DNA of 64,000 nucleotides from Streptococcus suis (GCF_019856455.1 NZ_CP082205.1:1240001-1304000), one strand, 5' to 3'; shown: positions 47,688 through 56,472, counted from the first letter of the stretch. The notes: generated from the letters alone by a model not told the origin. Numbers and translations are program-made.

Positions 47688-47828
47688 CTAGTATGCCATA
47701 AATCGCATACTTTGCAAATCATAGGCGAGCTCTTCCAAGAATGCAGCTTGTTCCATGAGTTCAATCTTCTCTTTTTCAGAGAATACCTGTTCTTCTATTC
47801 TCTTTGCTTGTAAAAATTTGAATGACAT
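47688..47828 (-). CDS. 46-residue ORF heading the Bce operon
   Basis: ATG 47828 is preceded by GAAGGAAATC. The product (MSFKFLQAKRIEEQVFSEKE and onward) is charged, helical and ends in FMAY. It has no Cys, so it is not a lantibiotic precursor, and no signal peptide. The stop lies 12 bases before the lipoprotein start. The good ribosome binding site and position after a strong -10 argue that it is translated. No family recognised. Confidence 0.55.
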   Translation of the reverse strand: MSFKFLQAKRIEEQVFSEKEKIELMEQAAFLEELAYDLQSMRFMAY

Positions 47829-47860
47829 ATGATTTCCTTCTTTCGTTTTCTTATGAGTCC

Positions 47861-47916
47861 ATTATAGAAAATATTCTTTCTGTACTCACTTACAGTTCTG
47901 ATTAAAAAACTTACAG
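47861..47916 (-). promoter_or_regulatory. Bce operon promoter with CTGTAAG direct repeats
   Basis: A consensus TATAAT (47866-47861) has no recognisable -35. Instead CTGTAAG occurs at 47895-47889 and 47916-47910 on the minus strand, 21 bases apart, the first at the -35 position. This is the expected arrangement for activation by an OmpR-type regulator. Confidence 0.6.
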
Positions 47917-47937
47917 CTTTGTAAGGAAAGAAAAAGG

Positions 47938-47956
47938 GAGTGGGAAAGAACTCGAC
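47938..47956 (+). repeat. Left remnant of extragenic repeat copy B
   Basis: GGAGTGGGAAAGAACTCGAC matches the end of repeat copy A (complement of 7784-7806, allowing one mismatch). The rest of the repeat resumes at 49585, beyond the IS110 element. Confidence 0.65.
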
Positions 47957-48214
47957 TGGTCAAAAACATACTAAGATTAGTAGTGAGGAAATCTCCGACG
48001 GGAGAGAGTACTCACTACTTTTTTCATTCTCAAAATGATAAAGTAGAGGTGTCTTGTTAAGTCGAGAACTCTTTTGACGCTAGACGTCGCATCAAAAACT
48101 GGCAAGACACCTGTTTTAGAAAGAATGTTATCAAAGTATGTGGGACGCCAGACGTCGAGTATTGAAAATGACATCACTAAAACAAGGAATCATTCAAGAC
48201 AAAGAGGTAATATC
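47957..48214 (+). ncRNA. Candidate bridge RNA region of the IS110 element
   Basis: Strongly folded non-coding leader. GTAGTGAG (47980-47987) pairs with CTCACTAC (48011-48018). GGTGTCTTG (48048-48056) pairs with CAAGACACC (48103-48111) and encloses a smaller TTTTGA/TCAAAA hairpin (48072-48097). IS110-group elements carry such RNAs upstream of the recombinase. The call is from position and fold only. Confidence 0.45.
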
Positions 48215-49417
48215 ATGCGTGCAGTTTTTGGGATTGATGTGAGTAAGGCAAGTTCAGAAGTGGCCATTCTAGTCAATGGTGAGAAAGTTCATGGCTATGC
48301 CATGTCCAATGACGCCATCGGCTTTGCTCGGCTACTTGGCGATTTGAGAACCGTCCATAAGCCAGAAATCATCTTTGAAGCAACAGGTGTCTATTCTCGT
48401 CGTCTTCAAGCTTTTCTGGATGAACATGACTACGCTTATACACGGCTTAATCCCTTAGAAGCTAAGAAGCAACTGGATAGCTTGCGTGTGAGGAAAACAG
48501 ATCAAATTGACGCTGAAAAACTGGCTCAATCTCAATTTGTGCTGAATCGTAAACCCACTTATGTCCAAGAAGAAGTCTATCAAGAACTGCGAGATTTAAG
48601 TCGCTTCTATCAGAACTTAACTGAGGACATCGTTCGAGCTAAAAACCGTCTGCACAAGGTCTTGCAAGTCACGTTTCCAGAGATAGAGACTGTCTTATCA
48701 AAGCCAACTGGGGAACAATACTGGAACTTAGTTACTGCGTTTCCTTACAAGGACTTCGTGCTTGATTTAAGCAAGGACGAACTCTTAGAGAGCATCCGTC
48801 AGTCCACCTCAAAACGTATTTCGGACAAGCGTGTGGCGTACTTAGCCGAGAAGCTGATAGCACTAGCTAATCAATCGTATTGTGCCGTCAAGAAAACCTC
48901 TCCAATGCTGGAAGAGGTTCGTTACTATGGAAAAGAATTGCTTCGGCTTTCTGGACAGAGACAGGCAGTCTTAGATGAAATGGTAGAACTAGCTCAGCCA
49001 TTACCTGAATATGACATTCTGCTCTCTATTCCTGGAATAGCTGAGACTACTGCAACAAGTATTATTGGTGAACTGGGAGATATTCGCCGTTTTCAGTCTG
49101 CCAATCAAATCAATGCCTTTATCGGTATTGATCTGAGACACTATGAATCTGGCAACTTCCTCGCTAAGGAACACATTACCAAGCGTGGCAATCCCTACGC
49201 TAGAAAGATTCTGTTCAAATGTATTCACAATATCGCTTCAGCCAGTCATACCAATCCTTGCCATATCGCAGACTTTTATGAGAAACGAAAAAGACAATCG
49301 CAAACGACTTCTACGAAGCCACATACGATTGCCTCCATACATCGTCTCATTCGGACAATGTATTACCTCATAACGCATAACAAACTTTACGATTATCGTT
49401 CTACCCAAAATCAGTAA
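48215..49417 (+). CDS. IS110-family transposase (DEDD recombinase)
   Basis: 400 residues from ATG 48215 (MRAVFGIDVSKASSEVAIL), with AAAGAGGTAA upstream; an open frame before it lies in the structured leader. The N-terminal RuvC-like DEDD domain shows GIDVSK, FEATGVYSRRL and RKTDQIDAEKLA. The C-terminal Tnp_20 domain shows SIPGIAETTATSIIGELGDI and ITKRGNPYARKIL with the catalytic Ser region. Full length. Confidence 0.94.
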   Translation: MRAVFGIDVSKASSEVAILVNGEKVHGYAMSNDAIGFARLLGDLRTVHKPEIIFEATGVYSRRLQAFLDEHDYAYTRLNPLEAKKQLDSLRVRKTDQIDAEKLAQSQFVLNRKPTYVQEEVYQELRDLSRFYQNLTEDIVRAKNRLHKVLQVTFPEIETVLSKPTGEQYWNLVTAFPYKDFVLDLSKDELLESIRQSTSKRISDKRVAYLAEKLIALANQSYCAVKKTSPMLEEVRYYGKELLRLSGQRQAVLDEMVELAQPLPEYDILLSIPGIAETTATSIIGELGDIRRFQSANQINAFIGIDLRHYESGNFLAKEHITKRGNPYARKILFKCIHNIASASHTNPCHIADFYEKRKRQSQTTSTKPHTIASIHRLIRTMYYLITHNKLYDYRSTQNQ

Positions 49418-49440
49418 GATTGTTTATGCTATATTATTGT

Positions 49441-49501
49441 AACACCTTATCAAAAATTTTCAACATAAGGTGTTCATTTCGTGTACTCTTTTTTACACGA
49501 A
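49441..49501 (+). terminator. Hairpins after the IS110 transposase gene
   Basis: ACACCTTAT pairs with ATAAGGTGT (49441-49472). A second stem TCGTGTA/TTACACGA follows (49479-49501). Confidence 0.55.
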
Positions 49502-49584
49502 ACTTTAGTCCAAAAGAAAACAATTTCCTTATTTTGACTATTGAACTTAACATATTTTTCATCAAATACCTTGATAGGCTTGAC

Positions 49585-49975
49585 AAATGGTAGAAAAAGA
49601 GTTCGCCAACAATTTTTCGTTTTAAGTTGTTGAGCTGAAACAGTCTATCCCCAGACATCAATTTATGTGAGCTGACTGCCGTCAGCTTATATCTCCCACT
49701 TTAAAAGGTCTCCCAGACCTTTTAAACTCCCGCCCCCGCATAGTTCCAACTGTCTGGGGGACAGTTGGAAGTTGGAAATAGAGCGAACAAAGTTCGCTAC
49801 AAAACTGTCTGGGAGACAGTTTGAGGTTGGAGATAAGGCGAACTCTGTTCGCATCAGTCGTAGAGGTCAGATTTGGAGTGTAAAACACGAACAAATCCGT
49901 CAATCAACCACTGCGCTGAGATGTTGACACGAACTCTAAGAAGTGGCGCTGGGCTTTTTGCCCAACCTCTTAATC
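49585..49975 (+). repeat. Extragenic repeat, copy B (main part)
   Basis: About 390 bases without a gene. It matches copy A in reverse orientation: gagttcgYcaacaa, gttgttgagctgaaacagtc, GAACAAAGTTCGC, a stretch containing gtcagatttggagtg, then ccactgcgctgagatgttga and a terminal gcgctgggctttttgccca hairpin. The AACTGTCTGGGGGACAGTT hairpin is duplicated inside it. Confidence 0.75.
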
Positions 49976-49979
49976 TAGT

Positions 49980-51146
49980 CTATTTTGTCTTCCCAATAAA
50001 GGCAATCATGTCGTCTAATTCTTCCTTGCTCTCAGTCACGAGAAGATAGGCATCATTGCCTTGCAGTTCTGCAAAGGCATCTGGCATGCGTTTGACGGTT
50101 TTAATCTTACCAGCGAATTTCTGATGAATGTCATCTGCTGAGTAAACATAGTCTGTTGTATCTCGGCGAGTTACTACCAAGCAGTATTGTGAATCGAATC
50201 GTCTCTCTTCAACATCACTACCCGTTACAATGTTTGCGTAATCACGGAAAAGGTCAATCGAATGAGCATAGTTGTAAGCTTCTACAGTGAAGCCGCCTGC
50301 CATACGGTTGTTGTATTCAATCGCGATGTAATCTTTTCCGTTCTTGAAAAATTCAATATGGAAGAAACGTTCTTTCATACCGAAGGCTTTGATAATCGCA
50401 CGACCATATTTTACTAATTTCGGATCTAATTCTTTTTCAATATAGTAGGCATTATCTTTTTTGCTTTGCATTAATTCAAACGGTGTATGAACATAGGTCA
50501 AACCTGTTTCAAAAACAACATTTCCTTCATGATCGACCAATCCGTCATATGTTGTGATGATGCTTGAATTAACAAATTTTTCAAAGAAGTAAACCGTTTG
50601 ACCGTCCCAAGCATTTTTAAATGTTTCGATATCAGCTTTTTTGGTCAATTTAAAGGTACCGGATGCCCCAACACCGTTGTCAGGCTTGGCAATCATTGGA
50701 AAACCAATTGATTTTACAGCTTTTTCAATATCTTTTTCAGTCTTGACAACCATTCCAGGAACGACTGGAACCCCTACTTTTGAGAAGAATTTTTTCATCT
50801 CTGACTTAAATTTAGTCTTTTTCAGGTGTTTTGGTTTGGCACCAAAGATATTAAATTGCTCACGGAGGGCTGCATCGTTTTCAAGCCAATGTTCATTGTG
50901 GGATTCTACACGGTCAATTGGACCATGTTTGTAGATTAAGAAGGCTGCTGCACGCTTGACTTCATCCAAGTTTTCAAGATTCTCAACACGGAAGTATTCT
51001 GTTAAGGCATTACGAAGTTCTTCAGGCAATTGATCGTAAGGTTCTTGCCCGATACCTAGAACCGTAACGCCTTCTTTTTTAGCCAATTCAATGGTGAACG
51101 GTTGAAAATTTTCTGGATAAAAAGGTGAAATAACGAGATAATTCAT
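49980..51146 (-). CDS. ATP-grasp domain ligase, unknown substrate
   Basis: 388 residues. The central ATP-grasp fold is visible: FPMIAKPDNGVGASGTFKL near residue 150-168 (phosphate loop), VYFFEKFV near 192, and HIEFF...IAIEYNNRMAGGF near 262-285 with the metal-binding Glu and Asn. Such enzymes join a carboxylate to an amine or similar via an acyl phosphate. Last gene of a three-gene operon with two esterases. The natural product or peptide it acts on is unknown. Confidence 0.82.
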   Translation of the reverse strand: MNYLVISPFYPENFQPFTIELAKKEGVTVLGIGQEPYDQLPEELRNALTEYFRVENLENLDEVKRAAAFLIYKHGPIDRVESHNEHWLENDAALREQFNIFGAKPKHLKKTKFKSEMKKFFSKVGVPVVPGMVVKTEKDIEKAVKSIGFPMIAKPDNGVGASGTFKLTKKADIETFKNAWDGQTVYFFEKFVNSSIITTYDGLVDHEGNVVFETGLTYVHTPFELMQSKKDNAYYIEKELDPKLVKYGRAIIKAFGMKERFFHIEFFKNGKDYIAIEYNNRMAGGFTVEAYNYAHSIDLFRDYANIVTGSDVEERRFDSQYCLVVTRRDTTDYVYSADDIHQKFAGKIKTVKRMPDAFAELQGNDAYLLVTESKEELDDMIAFIGKTK

Positions 51147-51164
51147 AGGTAGTCCTTTCTAATC

Positions 51165-51911
51165 TTAAAGTCCGATAGAATGAAGGAAGAATGGCATTTG
51201 CTTTCTCCACCACACCCAGTCGTGGGCCACATCTGTTCCCCAAGTATCAAACCAAGCTGGGATATTCTTCTCTTCAAAGGCACGTTTTAGGTTGTAGAAT
51301 GAATCCAGACCGTCTTGCTCCCAATCGCCCAAACCTGTGCAGACGATAATATCTGCTTGACGGTATTTGTCAATAAACCAACCATCATTCTGATTCCAGA
51401 TGTAATCTGATGGCGAGTTCTGATAAACGACATCATCATTGCCATAATCTTGATTATTGTTGAAGAAACGAGCATCATAGACACCTGAAAGTGCAATAAC
51501 TTTCGTGAAGACATCTGGATGCTGGAGGAAGAAATTCAGCGCGTGGTAGGCCCCCATTGAGCAACCAGTTGTCATCATACCATCGAACCAGCCAGTTTTA
51601 TGTTTGATAAATGGAATCGCTTCTTCAATCACATACCGTTCATAGGCGCGGTGAGCCTCTGCCTTATCATGAATGGATTTCCAGTCTGCCAACCAGCTTT
51701 CACTATCGTAGCTAGTTAGAGTAAAAAATTGGACCTGACCAGCTTCAATAGAGCCACGACAAGCTTCGATCATACCAAAATCAGCATATTCATTGTAAGA
51801 ACCACCTGATGAAGCAAATACGACAACAGGAATCCCTGCGTGACCATAACGATTTAGATTCATTTCTCGGCCAAGATTTCCAGACCAATGACTTAAAAAT
51901 TCAACGTGCAT
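51165..51911 (-). CDS. Alpha/beta-hydrolase esterase
   Basis: 248 residues, no signal peptide. Nucleophile elbow GCSMG (Ser near 117) in MTTGCSMGAYHALNF; the catalytic His is probably in DVAHDWVWW near the C-terminus. Resembles the putative esterase group related to esterase D and antigen 85 folds. Sits between the other esterase and the ATP-grasp gene at 18-30 base spacings, so all three are co-transcribed. Confidence 0.82.
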   Translation of the reverse strand: MHVEFLSHWSGNLGREMNLNRYGHAGIPVVVFASSGGSYNEYADFGMIEACRGSIEAGQVQFFTLTSYDSESWLADWKSIHDKAEAHRAYERYVIEEAIPFIKHKTGWFDGMMTTGCSMGAYHALNFFLQHPDVFTKVIALSGVYDARFFNNNQDYGNDDVVYQNSPSDYIWNQNDGWFIDKYRQADIIVCTGLGDWEQDGLDSFYNLKRAFEEKNIPAWFDTWGTDVAHDWVWWRKQMPFFLHSIGL

Positions 51912-51941
51912 AGTAAAGCCTCCTATTTGTATATTTTTGTT

Positions 51942-52769
51942 TTATGACCAATGTTCGCTTAGGAATCGTAGGCAAGCTGGCAAATAGAGCGCCCAAGCCT
52001 CTTCATTATGGACCGCACCTGAAACGACTTCCAAGGCGATATTGTCCAAATCCACTCCGCCAGCGATCAATTGACGATAGTAAGTCAATGAAGAATTGAT
52101 ATAGGCCTGCTTGATATTTCCTGCCATCAATGTTTTATCTGTATCATCTGCTTCTTCTGTCCCAACGTAGATGTAGACTCGTTGCTCTGAGTCTAATTGT
52201 TGACGTTCAATATAACGGTCGAAAGCATCTTGATGAAGCCAGTTGGCAGATGAAAATACTCCTAGACAGCCAATCTGGTTCTGATAAGCCAATCCCATAA
52301 ATTGTGTGATATTGCCTCCCAAGGATGAGCCAATCATTGCAGTGTGAACTTTATCAGATTTTGTCCGGTATTCTTTATCGATAAAGGGTTTGACGACATC
52401 CATCACAAATTCAGCATACAAGGTTCCCTTACCACCGAACTGCACCCCAGGAATCCCCATCTCACTAAACTTCCAAGCAGCGTATTCATGCATGCGATCA
52501 GCACCATCATTATCAATAGCTACTACGATCATCTTTGCAATGTCTGGATTACGCTTAATAGTTGGGATGACTTTCCATGAATGACCTGAAAAAGCTTCCT
52601 TACTGTAGAGTACATTTTGCCCATCGTGGAAATAAACAACGGGATAGGTCTCTTCTGTATTTTCAGCATATCCTTTCGGCAATAAAACACGGACTCGACG
52701 TTTTCTTCCTGTAAATGGTACATCTAATTCATGAGTTCTCATGTCCAAATAAAAGTAAGACTTATTCAT
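51942..52769 (-). CDS. Alpha/beta-hydrolase, enterochelin-esterase-like
   Basis: 275 residues, cytoplasmic. Nucleophile elbow GSSLGG (Ser near 140) in AMIGSSLGGNITQF; PVVYFHDGQNVLY near 43-55 is typical of the enterochelin esterase/IroE group; His near 255 in SGAVHNEEAW. First gene of the esterase-esterase-ligase operon; AGAGATAG upstream. Whether it hydrolyses a siderophore, an acyl peptide or a simple ester is open. Confidence 0.82.
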   Translation of the reverse strand: MNKSYFYLDMRTHELDVPFTGRKRRVRVLLPKGYAENTEETYPVVYFHDGQNVLYSKEAFSGHSWKVIPTIKRNPDIAKMIVVAIDNDGADRMHEYAAWKFSEMGIPGVQFGGKGTLYAEFVMDVVKPFIDKEYRTKSDKVHTAMIGSSLGGNITQFMGLAYQNQIGCLGVFSSANWLHQDAFDRYIERQQLDSEQRVYIYVGTEEADDTDKTLMAGNIKQAYINSSLTYYRQLIAGGVDLDNIALEVVSGAVHNEEAWALYLPACLRFLSEHWS

Positions 52770-52911
52770 ATCTATCTCTTTCTAAACAATGTTTTTATTA
52801 TTATACCACAGATTTTCTGAAATATTCAGAAAATTTAGTTATTTCAGGTCGTTTTTCGGACTTTCCGAACAAACTAGTTTTTTGTTTGAGTGTTTTTTGA
52901 TTTTAACATAA

Positions 52912-52936
52912 GAAAAAGACACCCGAAGGTGTCTGG
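52912..52936 (-). terminator. Terminator after trmFO
   Basis: On the minus strand AGACACC TTC GGGTGTCT is followed by TTTTCTT. Confidence 0.85.
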
Positions 52937-52951
52937 AAATAGCTGATTATC

Positions 52952-54286
52952 TTAGTAAGCCAAAAACTCTTCCAAGTCCTTAAGGGAACGCTCCGCTATT
53001 GCCTCATAACGCTCCTTCTTATCACGGATACGCGGCCCGTCCAGCTCCTTGATAATACCAAAGTTGACATTCATAGGCTGGAAGTGCTTGCTTTCGGTGT
53101 GGGTGATGTAGAATGGCAGAGCACCGATGGCTGTGGTCTGTGGGAAGATGACTGGGGCTTCGCCTCGGAAACGGCGAACAGCATTGATACCGGCTACTAA
53201 GCCAGAGGCGGCAGACTCGACATAGCCTTCTACTCCTGTCATTTGACCTGCAAAGAAAAGATTGGGATTTTTCTTAGTCGCAAAGGTCTGTTCCAATAAG
53301 TTTGGCGAATCCATGTAGGAATTGCGGTGCATAACGCCATAGCGGACAAATTCCGCATTTTCAAGCCCTGGAATCATTTGGAAGACCCGCTTCTGCTCGC
53401 CCCACTTGAGATGAGTCTGGAAGCCAACAATGTTGTAAAGGCTACCTGCTGCGTTGTCCTGACGGAGCTGGACAACTGCGCACGGAGTCTTGTATTCGCC
53501 GTCACGAGGCCCCTTGTAGTCTTCTGGATATTCCAATCCAACTGGCTTCATTGGGCCATAGAGCATGGTTTTGATACCACGTTTGGCCATAACCTCAATA
53601 GGCATACAGCCCTCAAAGTATTTTTCTTTTTCAAAGGAGTTAAGCGGTGCTTCCTCAGCTGAAATCAAAGCTTCATAGAAAGCGTTGAACTGCTCCTTAT
53701 TCATCGGAGCATTGAGATAGGCAGCCGCTCCCTTATCATAACGGGACTTGAGATAGACCAAATCCATGTTAATGGTCGAGCTATCGACAATCGGTGCTGC
53801 CGCATCGTAGAAGTAAAAACCGTCGCCACCGTTGAGGGCGTGAATCTTCTCCGCCAAGGCGTCAGACGTCAAAGGCCCCGTCGCGATAACTGTAATAGCA
53901 TCTTCAGGAATCTCTGTAATCTCGCCACGAATGACCTCAATCAGTGGGTGGTTGTGAATCTCATCTGTGACCGCTTGAGAGAAATTCTCGCGGTCCATAG
54001 CCATGGCACCGCCAGCAGGCACACGGTGGGCCTCTCCGGCACGCATGATAATGGAATCCAAACGACGCATCTCTTCCTTGAGCAGACCGACAGCGTTGGT
54101 CAAACTATCACCACGGAATGAATTGGAACAGACCAACTCAGCAAACTTGTCCGTCTTGTGCTGAGGAGTCGGCTTGACACCCCGCATCTCGTAGAGTTTG
54201 ACAGGAATGCCACGTTTGGCAATCTGATAAGCAGCTTCTGAGCCAGCCAAGCCAGCTCCGATAACATTAATGTGGGTTTGAGACAT
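52952..54286 (-). CDS. trmFO: Methylenetetrahydrofolate-tRNA (uracil-5-)-methyltransferase TrmFO
   Basis: 444 residues. Folate- and FAD-dependent formation of m5U54 in the tRNA T-loop. FAD-binding [11 protein letters not shown] is at about 10-20, and [21 protein letters not shown] near 51-71 holds the conserved Cys. It draws on the same methylenetetrahydrofolate pool as glyA and thyA. Preceded by a 5' leader with a clear hairpin and a GTATACT -10. Confidence 0.95.
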   Translation of the reverse strand: MSQTHINVIGAGLAGSEAAYQIAKRGIPVKLYEMRGVKPTPQHKTDKFAELVCSNSFRGDSLTNAVGLLKEEMRRLDSIIMRAGEAHRVPAGGAMAMDRENFSQAVTDEIHNHPLIEVIRGEITEIPEDAITVIATGPLTSDALAEKIHALNGGDGFYFYDAAAPIVDSSTINMDLVYLKSRYDKGAAAYLNAPMNKEQFNAFYEALISAEEAPLNSFEKEKYFEGCMPIEVMAKRGIKTMLYGPMKPVGLEYPEDYKGPRDGEYKTPCAVVQLRQDNAAGSLYNIVGFQTHLKWGEQKRVFQMIPGLENAEFVRYGVMHRNSYMDSPNLLEQTFATKKNPNLFFAGQMTGVEGYVESAASGLVAGINAVRRFRGEAPVIFPQTTAIGALPFYITHTESKHFQPMNVNFGIIKELDGPRIRDKKERYEAIAERSLKDLEEFLAY

Positions 54287-54320
54287 GAAACTAATACCTC
54301 TAGCCAGAATATCTGACCAC

Positions 54321-54344
54321 TGTTTGGGAATGACCCAAAACAGA
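54321..54344 (-). other. Hairpin in the trmFO 5' leader
   Basis: CTGTTTTGGG pairs with CCCAAACAG around TCATT, between the -10 (about 54370) and the start codon. No T run follows, so it is not a terminator; a role in mRNA stability or control is possible. Confidence 0.45.
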
Positions 54345-54481
54345 ACCTTTCTAAATTTTATACATATCTAGTATACCAGAAAATGGCTAGAAAAGACAAA
54401 ACTACCTTCATTGAAATGAAAGTAATTTCACCTTTTTACATAATATATTTTATGTATATTCTTTGCTGTTCTATCGCTTAT

Positions 54482-55231
54482 TTACAATAGCTCCGCTATA
54501 TCTCCAACAACCTCAAAATTCCAACCGAGTCTCCTATAAGAGTCGATTTCTTCCTGACTATACGGGAAAGTATTCAGCAAAATGGAATCCATTCCCAATT
54601 CATGAGCAATAGCTATATCGGATGTCAAATCATTACCAACCATAACCGTTTCTTCAACATCAAGATTATTTTCCTCTAAAAGCAGTTGAAGAAATGCCGG
54701 TTCAGGCTTCTTCATCTTAAAGTCAGAAGAGGTATAAATTTTTTCCATCAAATCCGCACAACCTGTCTGTTCAATTTCTGCCCGAGTAAAAATTCGTTGA
54801 GCATTGGAGAGAATAAATAATCGCACTTCTCTGTCCTTTAATGTCTGTAGACTAGTTAGGGTATTTTCATAAGCCTCTAACTTTTCACGTGAAAGCACGC
54901 GGAAAATCGTGGCTACTACTTGCCCAAAAGTCTCTAAATCAGTCGGCTTATTGGTACTTTGGTTTTCATTTGGTGCATCCGTTAATAGGCGAATGAAGAT
55001 TGTTTCTAAATCAATTTCGACATACTGATAACTCACTGTTTCCGCGAGAGATCTCTCTGCCTCTTCTACAAAACGATGATAGGCATTTTTCAACTGGCGC
55101 GGTCGATAGGAGCAACCAAAAGCATTGTAAATCTGTGTTAGCTGATTCCAGACCTCTAGTTTATTCTCATCTGTACGAATATCAACCAATGTACCATAAA
55201 AATCGAAGATATAGTTTTTGTAACTTTTCAT
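54482..55231 (-). CDS. HAD-superfamily hydrolase
   Basis: 249 residues. HAD motifs in order: I FDFYGTLVD (nucleophile Asp near 10), II FILSNAQ near 138, III Lys in KMKKPEP near 175, IV VGNDLTSDIAIA near 197. A helical cap lies between I and II. A phosphatase of unspecified substrate. GGAGAAAG upstream. Monocistronic; an IS200 element lies on its upstream side. Confidence 0.85.
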   Translation of the reverse strand: MKSYKNYIFDFYGTLVDIRTDENKLEVWNQLTQIYNAFGCSYRPRQLKNAYHRFVEEAERSLAETVSYQYVEIDLETIFIRLLTDAPNENQSTNKPTDLETFGQVVATIFRVLSREKLEAYENTLTSLQTLKDREVRLFILSNAQRIFTRAEIEQTGCADLMEKIYTSSDFKMKKPEPAFLQLLLEENNLDVEETVMVGNDLTSDIAIAHELGMDSILLNTFPYSQEEIDSYRRLGWNFEVVGDIAELL

Positions 55232-55304
55232 GTCTTTCTCCTAATCTTTAGACAGCATTTTTTATATTATACTCCACAACGAAAACGTTTGCAACAATAG
55301 AGTC

Positions 55305-56010
55305 ATAACCACCCGTGAAAACGGGTGGCTTGTACACCGGCTATAAGCCGTTTCTCTCCAGCGACGTCTAAAGACGTTCGCTGAACTTCGTTCAGGTTAG
55401 TGCTATAATTACTTGACTAATGCCCGTAACAACGGGCTTTTATCTCGTTCTAAAACTACCATCTGAAAATGGATCTTCATACTCTTTGACACTCAATTTA
55501 TCAAGTGCAATGTCATTTTTCTCCTGCTCGCGAATATATTTCGCAACTGTCTTTTCATTCAGTCCAACGGTACTAACATAGTAGCCTCTGGCCCAAAACT
55601 TTCGATTTCCATACTTATATTTTAAATTAGCGTGTTTATCAAATATCATTAGAGCACTTTTGCTTTTCAAATATCCCATAAAATCGGAAATCGAAAGTTT
55701 CGGAGGTATCAAAACAAGCATATGAACATGGTCTGGCATCATGTGTCCCTCAATGATTTCCACGCCTTTGTATTGACATAGATGACGGAAAATATCAATT
55801 AAGTCCTGTCTAATTTTGTAGTAAATGGATTTTCTTCGGTACTTAGGTGTGAAAACTATGTGATATTTGCACATCCATTTGGTATGTGATAAACTGTAAC
55901 TGGTTTTAGCCATTTCTTTTTCCTCCTTTATCTAACCTGAACAATTTGATTATAACAGGAAAAAGAAATGGAAGCTCAAAGCCTTGGCAGCCACCAGCAT
56001 AGCTGGTGGT
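55305..56010 (-). mobile_element. IS200-type insertion sequence (IS200/IS605 family)
   Basis: No target duplication and no inverted repeats. Instead each end has a subterminal hairpin: CCACCAGC/GCTGGTGG (about 55990-56010) at the left end and CCACCCGT/ACGGGTGG (55309-55330) at the right end, as expected for single-strand transposition. Exact cleavage points are not determined. Only tnpA is present. Confidence 0.75.
55440..55913 (-). CDS. tnpA: IS200/IS605 family TnpA transposase
   Basis: 157 residues, full length. A Y1 HUH single-strand transposase: HVH at 62-64 in MPDHVHMLVL and the catalytic Tyr126 in KTVAKYIREQE. AAAGGAGG precedes the start. Apparently intact. No TnpB companion, so it is of the IS200 subtype. 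Confidence 0.95.
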   Translation of the reverse strand: MAKTSYSLSHTKWMCKYHIVFTPKYRRKSIYYKIRQDLIDIFRHLCQYKGVEIIEGHMMPDHVHMLVLIPPKLSISDFMGYLKSKSALMIFDKHANLKYKYGNRKFWARGYYVSTVGLNEKTVAKYIREQEKNDIALDKLSVKEYEDPFSDGSFRTR

Positions 56011-56054
56011 TTTCTTGTTTTTCTCTACGAGAAAAACTGGCTCGAAGCCATAAC

Positions 56055-56095
56055 GAAAAAACCTACCACATTAGGTGATAGGTTTTTATTTTGAT
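56055..56095 (-). terminator. Terminator of rplJ-rplL
   Basis: AAACCTATCACC pairs with TGGTAGGTTT on the minus strand, followed by TTTT. Confidence 0.85.
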
Positions 56096-56106
56096 TGGAA
56101 ACTCTA

Positions 56107-56472
56107 TTATTTAAGAGTAACTGAAGCGCCTGCTTCTTCCAATTTAGCTTTGATTTCTTCAGCTTCTGCAGTTGCAACGCCTTCTTTAACCATAGCTGGT
56201 GCACCGTCAACAAGCTCTTTAGCTTCTTTAAGACCAAGACCAGTGATTTCACGTACAACTTTGATAACGCCAACTTTTTTGTCGCCAGCAGATGTCAATT
56301 CAACGTCGAATGAGTCTTTAGCTTCTTCAGCAGCACCACCAGCTGCAGCAACAGCTACAGGAGCAGCCGCAGTTACACCAAATTCTTCTTCGATAGCTTT
56401 AACAAGGTCGTTAAGCTCAAGGATAGTAGCTTCTTTAATTTCAGCAATAATGTTTTCAATGTTCAATGCCAT
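56107..56472 (-). CDS. rplL: 50S ribosomal protein L7/L12
   Basis: 121 residues. Forms the flexible ribosomal stalk that recruits translation factors. N-terminal dimerisation helix region, Ala/Gly-rich hinge (about 36-50), and the C-terminal domain with [29 protein letters not shown] precedes the start. Second gene of the rplJ-rplL operon. Confidence 0.97.
   Translation of the reverse strand: MALNIENIIAEIKEATILELNDLVKAIEEEFGVTAAAPVAVAAAGGAAEEAKDSFDVELTSAGDKKVGVIKVVREITGLGLKEAKELVDGAPAMVKEGVATAEAEEIKAKLEEAGASVTLK

Larger units (their letters stand above)
47957..49584 (+). mobile_element. IS110-family insertion sequence
   Basis: The boundaries are inferred because the element interrupts a repeat: the left flank ends CTCGAC, the right end of the element reads CTTGAC, and repeat sequence resumes at AAATGG. 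A shared GAC (47954-47956, 49582-49584) would be the crossover core. IS110 elements lack inverted repeats, which agrees. About 1.63 kb with one intact recombinase gene. Confidence 0.7.

Noticed and set aside
55305..56010. Possibility that the IS200 hairpins form the terminator of the HAD gene or rplL
   Set aside because: Each hairpin is subterminal to the element as expected for IS200, and rplL has its own terminator at 56055-56095.
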